Part shown: in pieces, positions 15,707 through 23,417 of the stretch
Numbering within the stretch: position 1 is the stretch's first letter
Layout: every line of letters begins with the position of its first letter
Assembly (NCBI GenBank): GCA_964348525.1
Contig: CAYGCY010000001.1
Location: forward strand, 1-64,000
Origin: 12-FULL-44-12b sp964348525
Lineage (GTDB): Bacteria > Patescibacteriota > Minisyncoccia > Phycocordibacterales > Zambryskibacteraceae
DNA length: 64,000 nucleotides
Reading direction: 5' to 3'
Translations under genes and position numbers: made by a program
Notes under the pieces: model-generated
The model's input: the letters and a program-made list of their open reading frames with translations, nothing else
What the model was told of the DNA's origin: nothing
Databases searched by the model: none

Positions 15707-17761
15707 ATGAGAAATGGCGAAAATGAGGCCAAAAAGAAGGCAGAAATAAGGGCTGGTAAGCTCCGAGCCCTTATAGACAAGCACAGAAAGCTTTACCACG
15801 AAGAAGATGCCCCCTTAATATCAGATGAGGCCTATGACTCTCTAGTGAAAGAGCTTATTCAGATTGAAGCAAAATTTAAAGATCTTGAGACCTCGGATTC
15901 TCCCACCATGAGGGTAGGCGGAGCAGTAAAAGAGTCTTTTACCAAAATAGAGCACCAAGTTTCGCAGTGGTCTTTTGACAATGTTTTTGACGAAAAAGAA
16001 TTTGAGGATTGGGAAGACAGAAATATAAACATCCTCAAAAAAAAGCATGGACATCTAGCCAGCAATAAAAGTAGGTTTAAATATTGTGCTGAATTAAAAA
16101 TAGACGGGCTAAAAATCATTCTTACTTATAAAAACGGAGTACTTCAAAGTGCTGCCACGCGAGGTGATGGAAAGGTAGGGGAAGATATTACAGAAAACAT
16201 CAAAACTGTCTCTTCTGTTCCTATAAAACTAACAAACACAGTAAACATAATAGCCGTTGGAGAAGCTTGGATGTCTAAAAGGGAACTTGTGCGCATAAAT
16301 AAAGAAAGAGAGCGAAACGGGGAGCAGGTTTTTGCAAATACTAGAAATGCTGCTGCTGGATCTTTGCGCCAGCTAGATACAAAGGTAACTGCTTCAAGAC
16401 GCTTGGATACTTTTATTTACGATGTAGATTTTTTTGAACCTCTAGAATCAGGTATAAAAGTGCCAACTACCCAAGAAGAAGAATTGAATTTGCTAGAGAG
16501 TTTGGGTTTTTCAGTAAATGAACACTACAAGATTTGTGGTTCTAAAGAAGAGGTATTTAAAATGTATAAACTGTGGCAAGAAAAAAAAGATGACGAAGAT
16601 TATGGTATTGACGGTTTGGCTGTGAAAATAAATGAAAAACTGATACAAGAAGCACTTGGATATACTGCTAAATCTCCACGTTTTGGAGTCGCTTTCAAAT
16701 TTGAGGCGGAACAAGCGACCACAAAGATAGAGAAGATAATTTTACAAGTTGGGAGAACGGGAGTGATTACGCCAGTTGCAGAACTCGTTCCTGTGGTAGT
16801 GGCGGGGTCTACGGTATCTCGAGCTACCCTTCATAATGAAGATGAAATAAAACGTTTAGATGTAAGAGTGGGCGATACGGTGATACTTCAAAAAGCAGGA
16901 GATGTTATTCCAGACATTGTGAGAGTTTTAAAAGAGTTAAGAGTGGGCACGGAAAAGCCTTTCGTTTTTCCTAAAAAACTAGCGGATTGTGGAGGAGACG
17001 GCTCTATAGAAAGAATTCCTGGGCAGGCCGCCTATAGATGTGTATACCCAGGGTCATTTGTCGAAAGACTTAGAAAAATAGAATATTTTGCATCTAAAAA
17101 AGCATTTAATATTGATGGTTTGGGGCCCAAAATAGTAGAGTTATTAATGGAAAATAATCTTATCTCTTCCTATGCAGACATTTTCACTCTGAAAAAAGGA
17201 GATTTACAGGAATTGTCTAGGTTTGGAGAATTGTCTGCTGACAATCTTATAAAAGCGATAGAAAAAGCTAAAAAAATTACTCTCGGCAGGTTTCTTACAG
17301 CTCTTTCAATTCCTCAAGTAGGCGAGGAAACTGCTATCGACATAGCAAAACACTTTGGCAGTATAAATAAAATCAAGCAGGCAAGTTTTAATGATTTTCT
17401 AAAAATAAATGGAGTAGGGGAAGTGGTAGCGAAATCCATAACAGGATGGTTGAAAGATAGAGAGAACAATATTTTGTTGGAAAAAATTCTTGAACATATT
17501 TCAATAGAAAATGAAAAGCCAAAGACAGGTAGATTGTCTGGCAAAACTTTAGTATTTACCGGAGCGCTCCTCTCTATTTCAAGAGACGAGGCAAAGGAGT
17601 TGACTAGACAAGAAGGGGGCAAGGTTTCGTCTTCAGTATCAAAAGAAACCGATTATGTTGTGTCAGGTGATGAGGCTGGAGAAAAATATGACAAGGCACT
17701 CAAGTTGGGGGTAAAAATTATAGACGAAAAAGAGTTCTTAAGGTTAATAGGTAGGTCGTGA
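15707..17761 (+). CDS. ligA: NAD-dependent DNA ligase LigA
   Basis: 684 residues in LigA order: Ia domain (about 5-75, with LISDEAYDSL), adenylation domain with the AMP-lysine in AELKIDGLK, OB fold, zinc-finger region (about 425-450), four HhH motifs and a C-terminal BRCT domain. Only two of the four usual zinc cysteines are present (ADCGGDG and YRCVYPG). It joins Okazaki fragments and seals repair nicks. TATAAT ends 7 nt before the ATG, so the mRNA is probably leaderless. Confidence 0.95.
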   Translation: MRNGENEAKKKAEIRAGKLRALIDKHRKLYHEEDAPLISDEAYDSLVKELIQIEAKFKDLETSDSPTMRVGGAVKESFTKIEHQVSQWSFDNVFDEKEFEDWEDRNINILKKKHGHLASNKSRFKYCAELKIDGLKIILTYKNGVLQSAATRGDGKVGEDITENIKTVSSVPIKLTNTVNIIAVGEAWMSKRELVRINKERERNGEQVFANTRNAAAGSLRQLDTKVTASRRLDTFIYDVDFFEPLESGIKVPTTQEEELNLLESLGFSVNEHYKICGSKEEVFKMYKLWQEKKDDEDYGIDGLAVKINEKLIQEALGYTAKSPRFGVAFKFEAEQATTKIEKIILQVGRTGVITPVAELVPVVVAGSTVSRATLHNEDEIKRLDVRVGDTVILQKAGDVIPDIVRVLKELRVGTEKPFVFPKKLADCGGDGSIERIPGQAAYRCVYPGSFVERLRKIEYFASKKAFNIDGLGPKIVELLMENNLISSYADIFTLKKGDLQELSRFGELSADNLIKAIEKAKKITLGRFLTALSIPQVGEETAIDIAKHFGSINKIKQASFNDFLKINGVGEVVAKSITGWLKDRENNILLEKILEHISIENEKPKTGRLSGKTLVFTGALLSISRDEAKELTRQEGGKVSSSVSKETDYVVSGDEAGEKYDKALKLGVKIIDEKEFLRLIGRS

Positions 17762-17774
17762 TAACATTTAGAGA

Positions 17775-18062
17775 ATGATAACGATAGATGAAGTCAAAAA
17801 ACTAGCTGGGCTCGCAAGGATAGATATAAGCGAAAAAGAAGCAGAGGCTTTTGCTAATGACATGGAAGCAATACTTGAGTATGTAGATACTGTAAAAAAG
17901 GTTGCAGGAGAACAAGTCGAGCAAGCAGATTTTAGTGTGAAAAATGTTTTGCGAAAGGACGTTGTCTCGGAATCGTCTGAATACAGGAATGACATTTTGA
18001 AAAATGCTCCTCGTATCAGCAATGATTTTATAGAAGTAAAAAAGGTTTTGGATGCAAAATAA
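17775..18062 (+). CDS. gatC: Asp/Glu-tRNA amidotransferase subunit C
   Basis: 95 residues with the GatC pattern: VKKLAGLARIDISEKEAEAF, then LEYVDTVKKV, ending with the RKDVV / NAPRISNDFIEVKKVL segment. GatC clamps GatA and GatB in the enzyme that converts mischarged Glu-tRNA(Gln) and Asp-tRNA(Asn). It lies just before gatA; gatB is not in this window. Confidence 0.93.
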   Translation: MITIDEVKKLAGLARIDISEKEAEAFANDMEAILEYVDTVKKVAGEQVEQADFSVKNVLRKDVVSESSEYRNDILKNAPRISNDFIEVKKVLDAK

Positions 18063-18063
18063 T

Positions 18064-19377
18064 ATGACACCAGATGAAATAAAAACAAAAGACAAAGACA
18101 CTCACGCCTTTTTAGAAGTTTTTGAAAAAAGTGAGTGTTCGCCAGAAATCGAATCCATAGCAGAAAATCCTTTAAAGGGGATGAAAATAGCGGTGAAGGA
18201 CAATATGTCTGTAAAAGGTAGGCGAGCTACAGCCGGCTCAAAAATTTTGGAGGGGTATGTTGCACCATATACTGCGACTGCGGTGCAAAGGCTTTTAGAT
18301 AGAGGCATTGAAATTATTGGTCGTACAAATCTAGATGAATTTGCCATGGGCTCATCTACAGAAAATTCAGCATTTGGTCCTACCAAAAACCCTCATGATT
18401 TAAACAGGGTGGCAGGGGGATCTTCTGGGGGCTCCGCTGTGGCTGTTGCCATGGGTTTTGCCGACGCTGCACTCGGTTCAGATACTGGAGGCTCTATACG
18501 CCAGCCAGCAGCTTTTTGTGGGGTGGTGGGAATGAAGCCCACTTATGGGGCAGTATCAAGGTACGGACTTATTGCTCTTGGGTCATCACTTGACCAAATA
18601 GGGCCTTTTTCAAGAACGGTTAAAGATGCCGAAAATATATTTAATGCTATGAAGGGCGCTGACCCGTGTGACGCAACATCTTTTTATAAAGAAGCGGAAG
18701 ATAAAAGTTTCAAAAAAATAATAGGCGTACCCAAAGGTATTACAGAAGGGCTTGAGGACGATGTAAAAGCAAATTTTGACTTATCAATAGAAAAACTGAA
18801 AAGCTTTGGTTACGAAGTGAAAGAAATAGACATGCCACACTTACCGCTTTCCCTTGCGATTTATTACATTCTTATGCCAGCTGAAGCTTCTTCAAATCTT
18901 GCTCGTTTTGATGGAGTGCGTTTTGGTTTGAGTGTTGAGGGGGCAAATGTTATTGATGAATATCTAAAAACACGAGAAGCTGGTTTTGGTGCGGAAGTAA
19001 AGAGAAGAATAATTCTAGGGACATTTGTTCTTTCGTCCGGCTACCACGATCAATACTACGGTACGGCCATAAAAGGAAAGGAAATAATAAAAGGGGAATT
19101 CAAAAAAGCATTTGAAGATGTATCGGCCATTGCTACTCCCACCACTCCAACCCCAGCGTTTAAGATCGGCGAGAAAGTGGGGAATCCAGTTGATATGTAC
19201 CTAGCCGATATTTTTACAGTACCAGCAAACATTGCGGGCATCCCGGCCATTTCTCTGCCAGCTGGTACTGTAAAGAGGGAAGGCAGGGATCTCCCCTTGG
19301 GGCTACAGTTAATGTCCGATTCATACAGGGAAGATGTATTATTTACAATAGGGAAAGAGTTTTTGGGAGAAATTTAA
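18064..19377 (+). CDS. gatA: Asp/Glu-tRNA amidotransferase subunit A
   Basis: An amidase-signature enzyme of about 437 residues that releases ammonia from glutamine for tRNA transamidation. The catalytic Ser-cisSer-Lys triad is visible: Lys in AVKDNMS, cis-Ser in GGSSGGSA and the nucleophile in SDTGGSIRQPA. ATG 18064 lies just after the gatC stop, and an in-frame ATG at 18052 overlaps gatC. Together with the tRNA-Gln gene at 25.7 kb this implies indirect Gln-tRNA formation. Confidence 0.95.
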   Translation: MTPDEIKTKDKDTHAFLEVFEKSECSPEIESIAENPLKGMKIAVKDNMSVKGRRATAGSKILEGYVAPYTATAVQRLLDRGIEIIGRTNLDEFAMGSSTENSAFGPTKNPHDLNRVAGGSSGGSAVAVAMGFADAALGSDTGGSIRQPAAFCGVVGMKPTYGAVSRYGLIALGSSLDQIGPFSRTVKDAENIFNAMKGADPCDATSFYKEAEDKSFKKIIGVPKGITEGLEDDVKANFDLSIEKLKSFGYEVKEIDMPHLPLSLAIYYILMPAEASSNLARFDGVRFGLSVEGANVIDEYLKTREAGFGAEVKRRIILGTFVLSSGYHDQYYGTAIKGKEIIKGEFKKAFEDVSAIATPTTPTPAFKIGEKVGNPVDMYLADIFTVPANIAGIPAISLPAGTVKREGRDLPLGLQLMSDSYREDVLFTIGKEFLGEI

Positions 19378-19391
19378 TAAACCCATACAAA

Positions 19392-20108
19392 ATGGCAGAC
19401 GACAAAGGCAAAAAACCAGCACCAAAACCAGAATTCAATATTTCATTCGAGACTTTCGTCACGGATTCTCTGATGGTAATTTTTTTCCTGTTTATATTAG
19501 CAGCCCTCTTGGGTAGGGTAGCTCTAGTATTTGGTGGTGACGCCTCTTCTAGTGGCCTCCTTTCACTATTTCATTTAGACGGGTTTGTTTCGTGGTTTAA
19601 GTACAGCGCGTATCCAATAATAAAAATAATTTCTGCACTTTTGTCAGTTCTATTTTTGTGGGGAACTATTTTTGCGGTTAGAAGAATGTCCAAAATAACA
19701 GAAGAGGATAGAAAGAAATACAATTTGGGGACGGTAGGCGCAATTGCAAAGACAGAAGAAAAAACTACCACAGTATTGCAGTCTTCAAAATTAGATTTTT
19801 CCAAAAAATGGAACGAAGTTTTAAAACACGCCTCGAGTAATAACGTAAATGATTGGAAAATAGCTATCCTAGATGCTGACTCAATTCTTGATAGCGCCCT
19901 GATAGCCAAGGGTTATGGGGGCGACACAATGGGGGACAGACTGAAGGCTATAGAGCGTGGAGATTTAAGGAATCTAGATCTTGCATGGGAGGCTCACAAA
20001 TACAGAAATGGGCTAGCACACGGGGATGAAGTTGAATTTAATCAGCATGAAGTGCGTAGGGTTATTTCCCATTTTGAAAAAGTTTTGAAAGAATTGGGTG
20101 TTATCTAA
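19392..20108 (+). CDS. Membrane protein with a C-terminal HEPN-like domain
   Basis: 238 residues: a charged N-terminus, two membrane helices (about 24-45 and 70-92), then a cytoplasmic helical domain (about 130-238). That domain contains HKYRNGLAHG, an R-x4-H motif as in HEPN ribonucleases and nucleotide-binding HEPN proteins, in a helix preceded by DWKIAILDADSILDSAL. The combination of two helices and a HEPN-like domain is known to me only as uncharacterised CPR proteins. It may be an RNA-cleaving or scaffolding factor. Confidence 0.7.
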   Translation: MADDKGKKPAPKPEFNISFETFVTDSLMVIFFLFILAALLGRVALVFGGDASSSGLLSLFHLDGFVSWFKYSAYPIIKIISALLSVLFLWGTIFAVRRMSKITEEDRKKYNLGTVGAIAKTEEKTTTVLQSSKLDFSKKWNEVLKHASSNNVNDWKIAILDADSILDSALIAKGYGGDTMGDRLKAIERGDLRNLDLAWEAHKYRNGLAHGDEVEFNQHEVRRVISHFEKVLKELGVI

Positions 20109-20112
20109 TTGT

Positions 20113-20182
20113 TGCGGGTGCCAGAATTGCACTGACGCCTACAGGTTATGAGCCTGTCGAGGTACTACTCCTCCAACCCGCG
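20113..20182 (-). tRNA. Initiator tRNA-fMet (CAT) with unusual loops
   Basis: Cloverleaf on the minus strand: acceptor CGCGGGT/ACCCGC with the C1-A72 mismatch of bacterial initiators, D stem GAGG/CCTC and anticodon loop CTCATAA. The D loop is only AGTAGTA and lacks the GG pair. The T loop reads TGCAATT, so position 55 is G instead of T. 3' CCA is not encoded. Confidence 0.82.
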
Positions 20183-20235
20183 ATAGGTCTAGACTATAGC
20201 AAAATCGGTGGTAAAACGCTATACTTTTTTGGTTT

Positions 20236-20312
20236 GACGGCGTAGCTCAGTCGGTTAGAGCGTGGGACTCATAAGCCCAAGGTCGGTGGTTCGATCCCAC
20301 CCGCCGTCACCA
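20236..20312 (+). tRNA. tRNA-Met (CAT), elongator
   Basis: Acceptor GACGGCG/CGCCGTC, D arm GCTC...GAGC, anticodon loop CTCATAA, T arm GGTGGTTCGATCCCACC. The 3' ACCA is encoded. A modified tRNA-Ile(CAU) cannot be excluded from sequence alone. Confidence 0.88.
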
Positions 20313-20349
20313 CCACTTTTGTGGTAGAGTATTTTGGCGTTTTGATAAT

Positions 20350-20423
20350 GCGCTCGTAGATCAACTGGTTAGATCGCGTCCCTGTCACGGACGAGGCTGT
20401 GGGTTCAAGTCCCATCGAGCGCG
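20350..20423 (+). tRNA. tRNA-Asp (GTC)
   Basis: Acceptor GCGCTCG/CGAGCGC, anticodon stem CGTCC/GGACG with loop CTGTCAC (GTC), T arm GTGGGTTCAAGTCCCAT, discriminator G. CCA is not encoded. Confidence 0.92.
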
Positions 20424-20446
20424 CATTGGTTTGGTATACTCTTGTG

Positions 20447-20782
20447 ATGACATACACATTTGATGAATATCAGGAAAATTGTAAAAAGACTGCAAAGTAT
20501 CCGGTAATCGGAAAAAATTTTGTTTATCCTGTTTTGGGTTTAGTAGGGGAGGCCGGTGAAGTTGCAGAGAAAGTTAAAAAGCTTTTCAGAGATGGCAATG
20601 GCGACATTACAGATGAACAACTGGAGCTCTTTAAAAAAGAAATAGGAGATGTGATGTGGTACATATCTCAGCTCTCAACAGAATTAAATTTGAAACTTTC
20701 AGATGTTGCAAAGACTAATATAGAAAAACTTCAATCTAGATTTGAGCGAGATAAAATACACGGTTCTGGAGATACTCGCTAA
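20447..20782 (+). CDS. MazG-like nucleotide pyrophosphohydrolase
   Basis: About 111 residues from ATG 20447. A longer reading runs through tRNA-Asp and is rejected. The helical MazG metal site is visible as GLVGEAGEVAEKVKKL and, further on, EIGDVMWYISQLS (ExxE12-28ExxD pattern). Such enzymes hydrolyse nucleoside triphosphates to monophosphates and clean the nucleotide pool. The box TATACT ends 6 nt before the ATG, so the message is leaderless. Confidence 0.9.
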   Translation: MTYTFDEYQENCKKTAKYPVIGKNFVYPVLGLVGEAGEVAEKVKKLFRDGNGDITDEQLELFKKEIGDVMWYISQLSTELNLKLSDVAKTNIEKLQSRFERDKIHGSGDTR

Positions 20783-20827
20783 TTTCTCAAAACCCAAAAA
20801 ATCTTATAGGATAGAACTCTGCCAATC

Positions 20828-20903
20828 GCCAAGATAGCTCAGTTGGTAGAGCACCCCCATGGTAAGGGGGAGGTCTCGGGTTCAATTCCCGATCTTGGCT
20901 CCA
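20828..20903 (+). tRNA. tRNA-Thr (GGT)
   Basis: Acceptor GCCAAGA/TCTTGGC, anticodon stem CCCCC/GGGGG with loop ATGGTAA (GGT), T arm TCGGGTTCAATTCCCGA, discriminator T, encoded CCA. Confidence 0.92.
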
Positions 20904-20922
20904 AGTTTGATAAAATGTATTC

Positions 20923-21240
20923 ATGGAAGATATACCAAACATTGAAGACCTTGATGCTTTGAGAAGTAGAGTAGTTGATATGTTGAAAGAAAGGGGGCCA
21001 GAAGACCAAGAAGCTATAGACATGCTTATTGAATGGACGAAGAGAAAGGAACAAGAAGTGGAGTTAAATAGAACGCCCGAGTCTGAGGTTGAATTTGAAA
21101 AAGAAAGAGCACAGTTGTATTTAGACGCAGGTTTAGTTGATGATGCCAAACAAGCATTTGAAGATGCATACTTGTTGGCATGTAATCTTGGTTTAGAGGA
21201 AGAGTCTCACAGAATTGCAGAAAGAATTTTATCCCTTTAG
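20923..21240 (+). CDS. Small acidic helical protein, TPR-like
   Basis: 105 residues, almost entirely predicted helix and very acidic. The C-terminal half (ERAQLYLDAGLVDDAKQAFEDAYLLACNLG) looks like one to one-and-a-half TPR repeats. Function unknown. TAAAAT ends 6 nt before the ATG, and the gene lies between two tRNA-Thr genes. Confidence 0.7.
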   Translation: MEDIPNIEDLDALRSRVVDMLKERGPEDQEAIDMLIEWTKRKEQEVELNRTPESEVEFEKERAQLYLDAGLVDDAKQAFEDAYLLACNLGLEEESHRIAERILSL

Positions 21241-21253
21241 GATATTAAGGTGT

Positions 21254-21326
21254 GCCACCTTAGCTCAGTTGGTAGAGCACGTCTTTCGTAAAGACGGGGT
21301 CCGCAGTTCGATCCTGCGAGGTGGCT
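21254..21326 (+). tRNA. tRNA-Thr (CGT)
   Basis: Acceptor GCCACCT/AGGTGGC, anticodon stem CGTCT/AGACG with loop TTCGTAA (CGT), T arm CGCAGTTCGATCCTGCG, discriminator T. CCA is not encoded. Confidence 0.92.
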
Positions 21327-21361
21327 CAAATATTGTTTTTTAATTAGATAAGCGTATCCTT

Positions 21362-21757
21362 TGTGTGTCCGGCAAAGGCCCGCGTAGGCCACTACGCAAA
21401 TGCTGGCGATTACTGGTAGTGCCAGATTGCCAGTTGTAGGACTTGGTGGATTAGATACCCACTGAGATGCAACAAAAAGGCCGTATGCCCGTCTCAGGTT
21501 ACACAAATATCCGCGCTACACGACGGTGATGTGAACTTAACCAGGCGAAAAAGGACAGAGTACAAATCCAACAGAGATTAGGTCCATAAGATCGGGTACT
21601 GTCTCGTACAGTACTTTAGGACGCGGTTCTCGAGTTGGTGTGAATGGTCGGAGCGGAATCAACGCGTGGCGGAATGTGTGTTGATACGCACCAGAGTCCT
21701 GTCTTTGGGGGCGGGCTGTTCACGGGGCCGTGGTGAAAACCCACGGCCCCCTTTTGT
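21362..21757 (+). ncRNA. Unidentified structured RNA (~390 nt) with promoter and terminator
   Basis: The space between tRNA-Thr and prfB has no convincing reading frame but is GC-richer than its surroundings and full of pairing. A promoter (TTGTTT 21333-21338, TATCCT 21355-21360) precedes it. GGCCCGC (21377-21383) can pair with GCGGGCT (21711-21717), closing the molecule. Local stems include GCGTAG/CTACGC, CTGGC/GCCAG, GTACTGT/ACAGTAC (loop CTCGT) and ATCAAC/GTTGAT inside GGTGTG/CGCACC. A terminator GGGGCCGTGG/CCACGGCCCC plus CTTTTG follows (21724-21756). I cannot find the conserved words of RNase P RNA (GAGGAAAGTC, ACAGAA) or a tmRNA tRNA-like end. Identity unknown. Confidence 0.6.
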
Positions 21758-21802
21758 ATACGAAGTTTGAATGTTCTATTTGTTATAATCGCATTAAACA
21801 AA

Positions 21803-22705
21803 GTGGGCAAAGAAGAAATACAAAAAAGAATAGAAGAAATAGAAGCAGAGATGAATGCGCCAGATTTTTGGCAAGACAAAAATCTGGCGCAAAAGACCTT
21901 ACGCGAATACGAACAGTTAAAAGTGCAGAAAGAAGGTGGTGGGGAATATGACAAAGGCTCTGCAGTTCTAACCATTTTTGCAGGGGCGGGCGGTGATGAT
22001 GCAGAAGATTTTGCAAGAATGCTTCTTGAAATGTATATGAAATATTTTGATAAAAAAAACTGGGCTTACACATTTCTCCATGAGAACCAAAACGATCATG
22101 GTGGGTATAGAAACATCACGTTGGAGGTTGATGGCAAGGGCCCGCCTAGACTCGGCGAGGCTGGAGTATATGGAATTTTAAAAAATGAATCAGGTGTTCA
22201 TCGTTTGGTAAGAGTGTCTCCGTTTAGCGCAAAGAGTTTACGCCACACATCTTTTTGTTTGGTGGAATTTATTCCCAAATTTGAAAAAACCACAGAATAT
22301 GCAATTCCAGAAGACGAAGTGCGAGTTGAGTTTGCGCGTTCTGGTGGTCCGGGTGGGCAAAATGTAAATAAAAGAGAAACAGCTGTTCGTGTGATTCATG
22401 AGCCGACTAATATTTCTGTGCATGTTTCGACCGAGCGTAGTCAGGCCCAAAATAGGGAAAAAGCCATGCAAATTCTTTCCGCAAAACTTTATAAAATACG
22501 AGAAGATGAAAGGATAGCAAAAGAAAAAGGAATGTATATATCAAAAACTACAGAGATAACTTGGGGCAATCAGATTCGCTCATATGTATTACACCCATAC
22601 CAACTTGTAAAAGATCACCGAACAGAGGCGGAAACCAGAGACATTAAAGCGGTTCTCGATGGAGACATCGATTTATTTTTAGAAGCAGAAAAAAGCTTGA
22701 GCTAA
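21803..22705 (+). CDS. prfB: Peptide chain release factor 2
   Basis: About 300 residues from GTG 21803; a longer reading from 21767 would cover the promoter (TATAAT 21784-21789). It has the GGQ motif in SGGPGGQNVNKRETAVR and the tripeptide discriminator SPF in RVSPFSAKSLRH, which marks RF2 (UAA/UGA). The N-terminal domain 1 is shortened compared with the usual length of about 365 residues. No programmed frameshift is needed. Presence of RF2 argues that UGA is a stop codon here. Confidence 0.95.
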   Translation: MGKEEIQKRIEEIEAEMNAPDFWQDKNLAQKTLREYEQLKVQKEGGGEYDKGSAVLTIFAGAGGDDAEDFARMLLEMYMKYFDKKNWAYTFLHENQNDHGGYRNITLEVDGKGPPRLGEAGVYGILKNESGVHRLVRVSPFSAKSLRHTSFCLVEFIPKFEKTTEYAIPEDEVRVEFARSGGPGGQNVNKRETAVRVIHEPTNISVHVSTERSQAQNREKAMQILSAKLYKIREDERIAKEKGMYISKTTEITWGNQIRSYVLHPYQLVKDHRTEAETRDIKAVLDGDIDLFLEAEKSLS

Positions 22706-22722
22706 TATGTTAAAATATTTGC

Positions 22723-23403
22723 GTGATCTATTTCGATAAAGTATCAAAAATCTATCCAGACAATTCTGTAGCCCTAGAGGATGTGAGTTTTACTGTAGAG
22801 CCCAGAGAATTTGTCTCTGTAGTGGGGCATTCTGGGGCAGGAAAGACCACTCTCCTTAAGATGCTTTTAGTTGAGGATAAACCCACAGAAGGTCAGATAT
22901 TTTTTGGCTCTCAAGACGTTCACGCTCTCTCGAAAAAAGAGCTCAATGACTATCGTCGAAAAGTAGGAGTGGTTTTTCAGGACTACCGCTTGCTTCCATA
23001 CAAAAATGTTTTTGAAAATATAGCTTTTTCTATGGAGGCGGCAGGCAGGTCAGACGAAGAAATAGAGGCTGACGTGCCCCATGTGCTTGATTTAGTGAAC
23101 TTGGGACACAAAATATGGAATTTCCCAAATGAACTTTCGGGAGGTGAAAAGCAGAGAGTTGCTATAGCAAGGGCTATTATCAATCAGCCGGAAATAGTCA
23201 TAGCCGATGAGCCTACAGGAAATTTGGATCCTGTAAACACCTTTGAAATTATTCAAATACTCAAGAAAATCAATGATTTGGGCACCACGGTAATACTTAC
23301 TACACACAACAAAGGAATAATAGATTCACTAAAGAAGAGGGTGATTACTATGGAAGATGGTAAAATTGTGCGAGACGATAAAAGTGGGCGGTATGTTCTA
23401 TAG
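22723..23403 (+). CDS. ftsE: Cell-division ABC ATPase FtsE
   Basis: A 226-residue ABC ATPase with Walker A GHSGAGKTTLLK, signature LSGGEKQRVAIARA, Walker B VIADEPTGNLD and switch His in LTTHNKG. FtsE with FtsX controls septal peptidoglycan hydrolases. Start is GTG, with TAAAAT only 6 nt upstream. ftsX follows after 14 nt. The coiled-coil lytic transglycosylase at 57 kb is a plausible target. Confidence 0.95.
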   Translation: MIYFDKVSKIYPDNSVALEDVSFTVEPREFVSVVGHSGAGKTTLLKMLLVEDKPTEGQIFFGSQDVHALSKKELNDYRRKVGVVFQDYRLLPYKNVFENIAFSMEAAGRSDEEIEADVPHVLDLVNLGHKIWNFPNELSGGEKQRVAIARAIINQPEIVIADEPTGNLDPVNTFEIIQILKKINDLGTTVILTTHNKGIIDSLKKRVITMEDGKIVRDDKSGRYVL

Positions 23404-23417
23404 GTTTATTTAAAAAT

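Noticed and set aside
21426..21460. 16S rRNA-like word GGATTAGATACCC inside the unidentified RNA
   Set aside because: Only a dozen bases match and the flanking 16S sequence is absent. Treated as coincidence.
21400..21465. Small ORF (ATG 21400, 21 codons) or tmRNA tag frame in the unidentified RNA
   Set aside because: No ribosome-binding site, no ALAA-type tag end and no tRNA-like 3' end. The surrounding region is better explained by RNA structure.
21767..22705. Programmed +1 frameshift in prfB
   Set aside because: The reading frame is continuous from the GTG start, with no early in-frame UGA.
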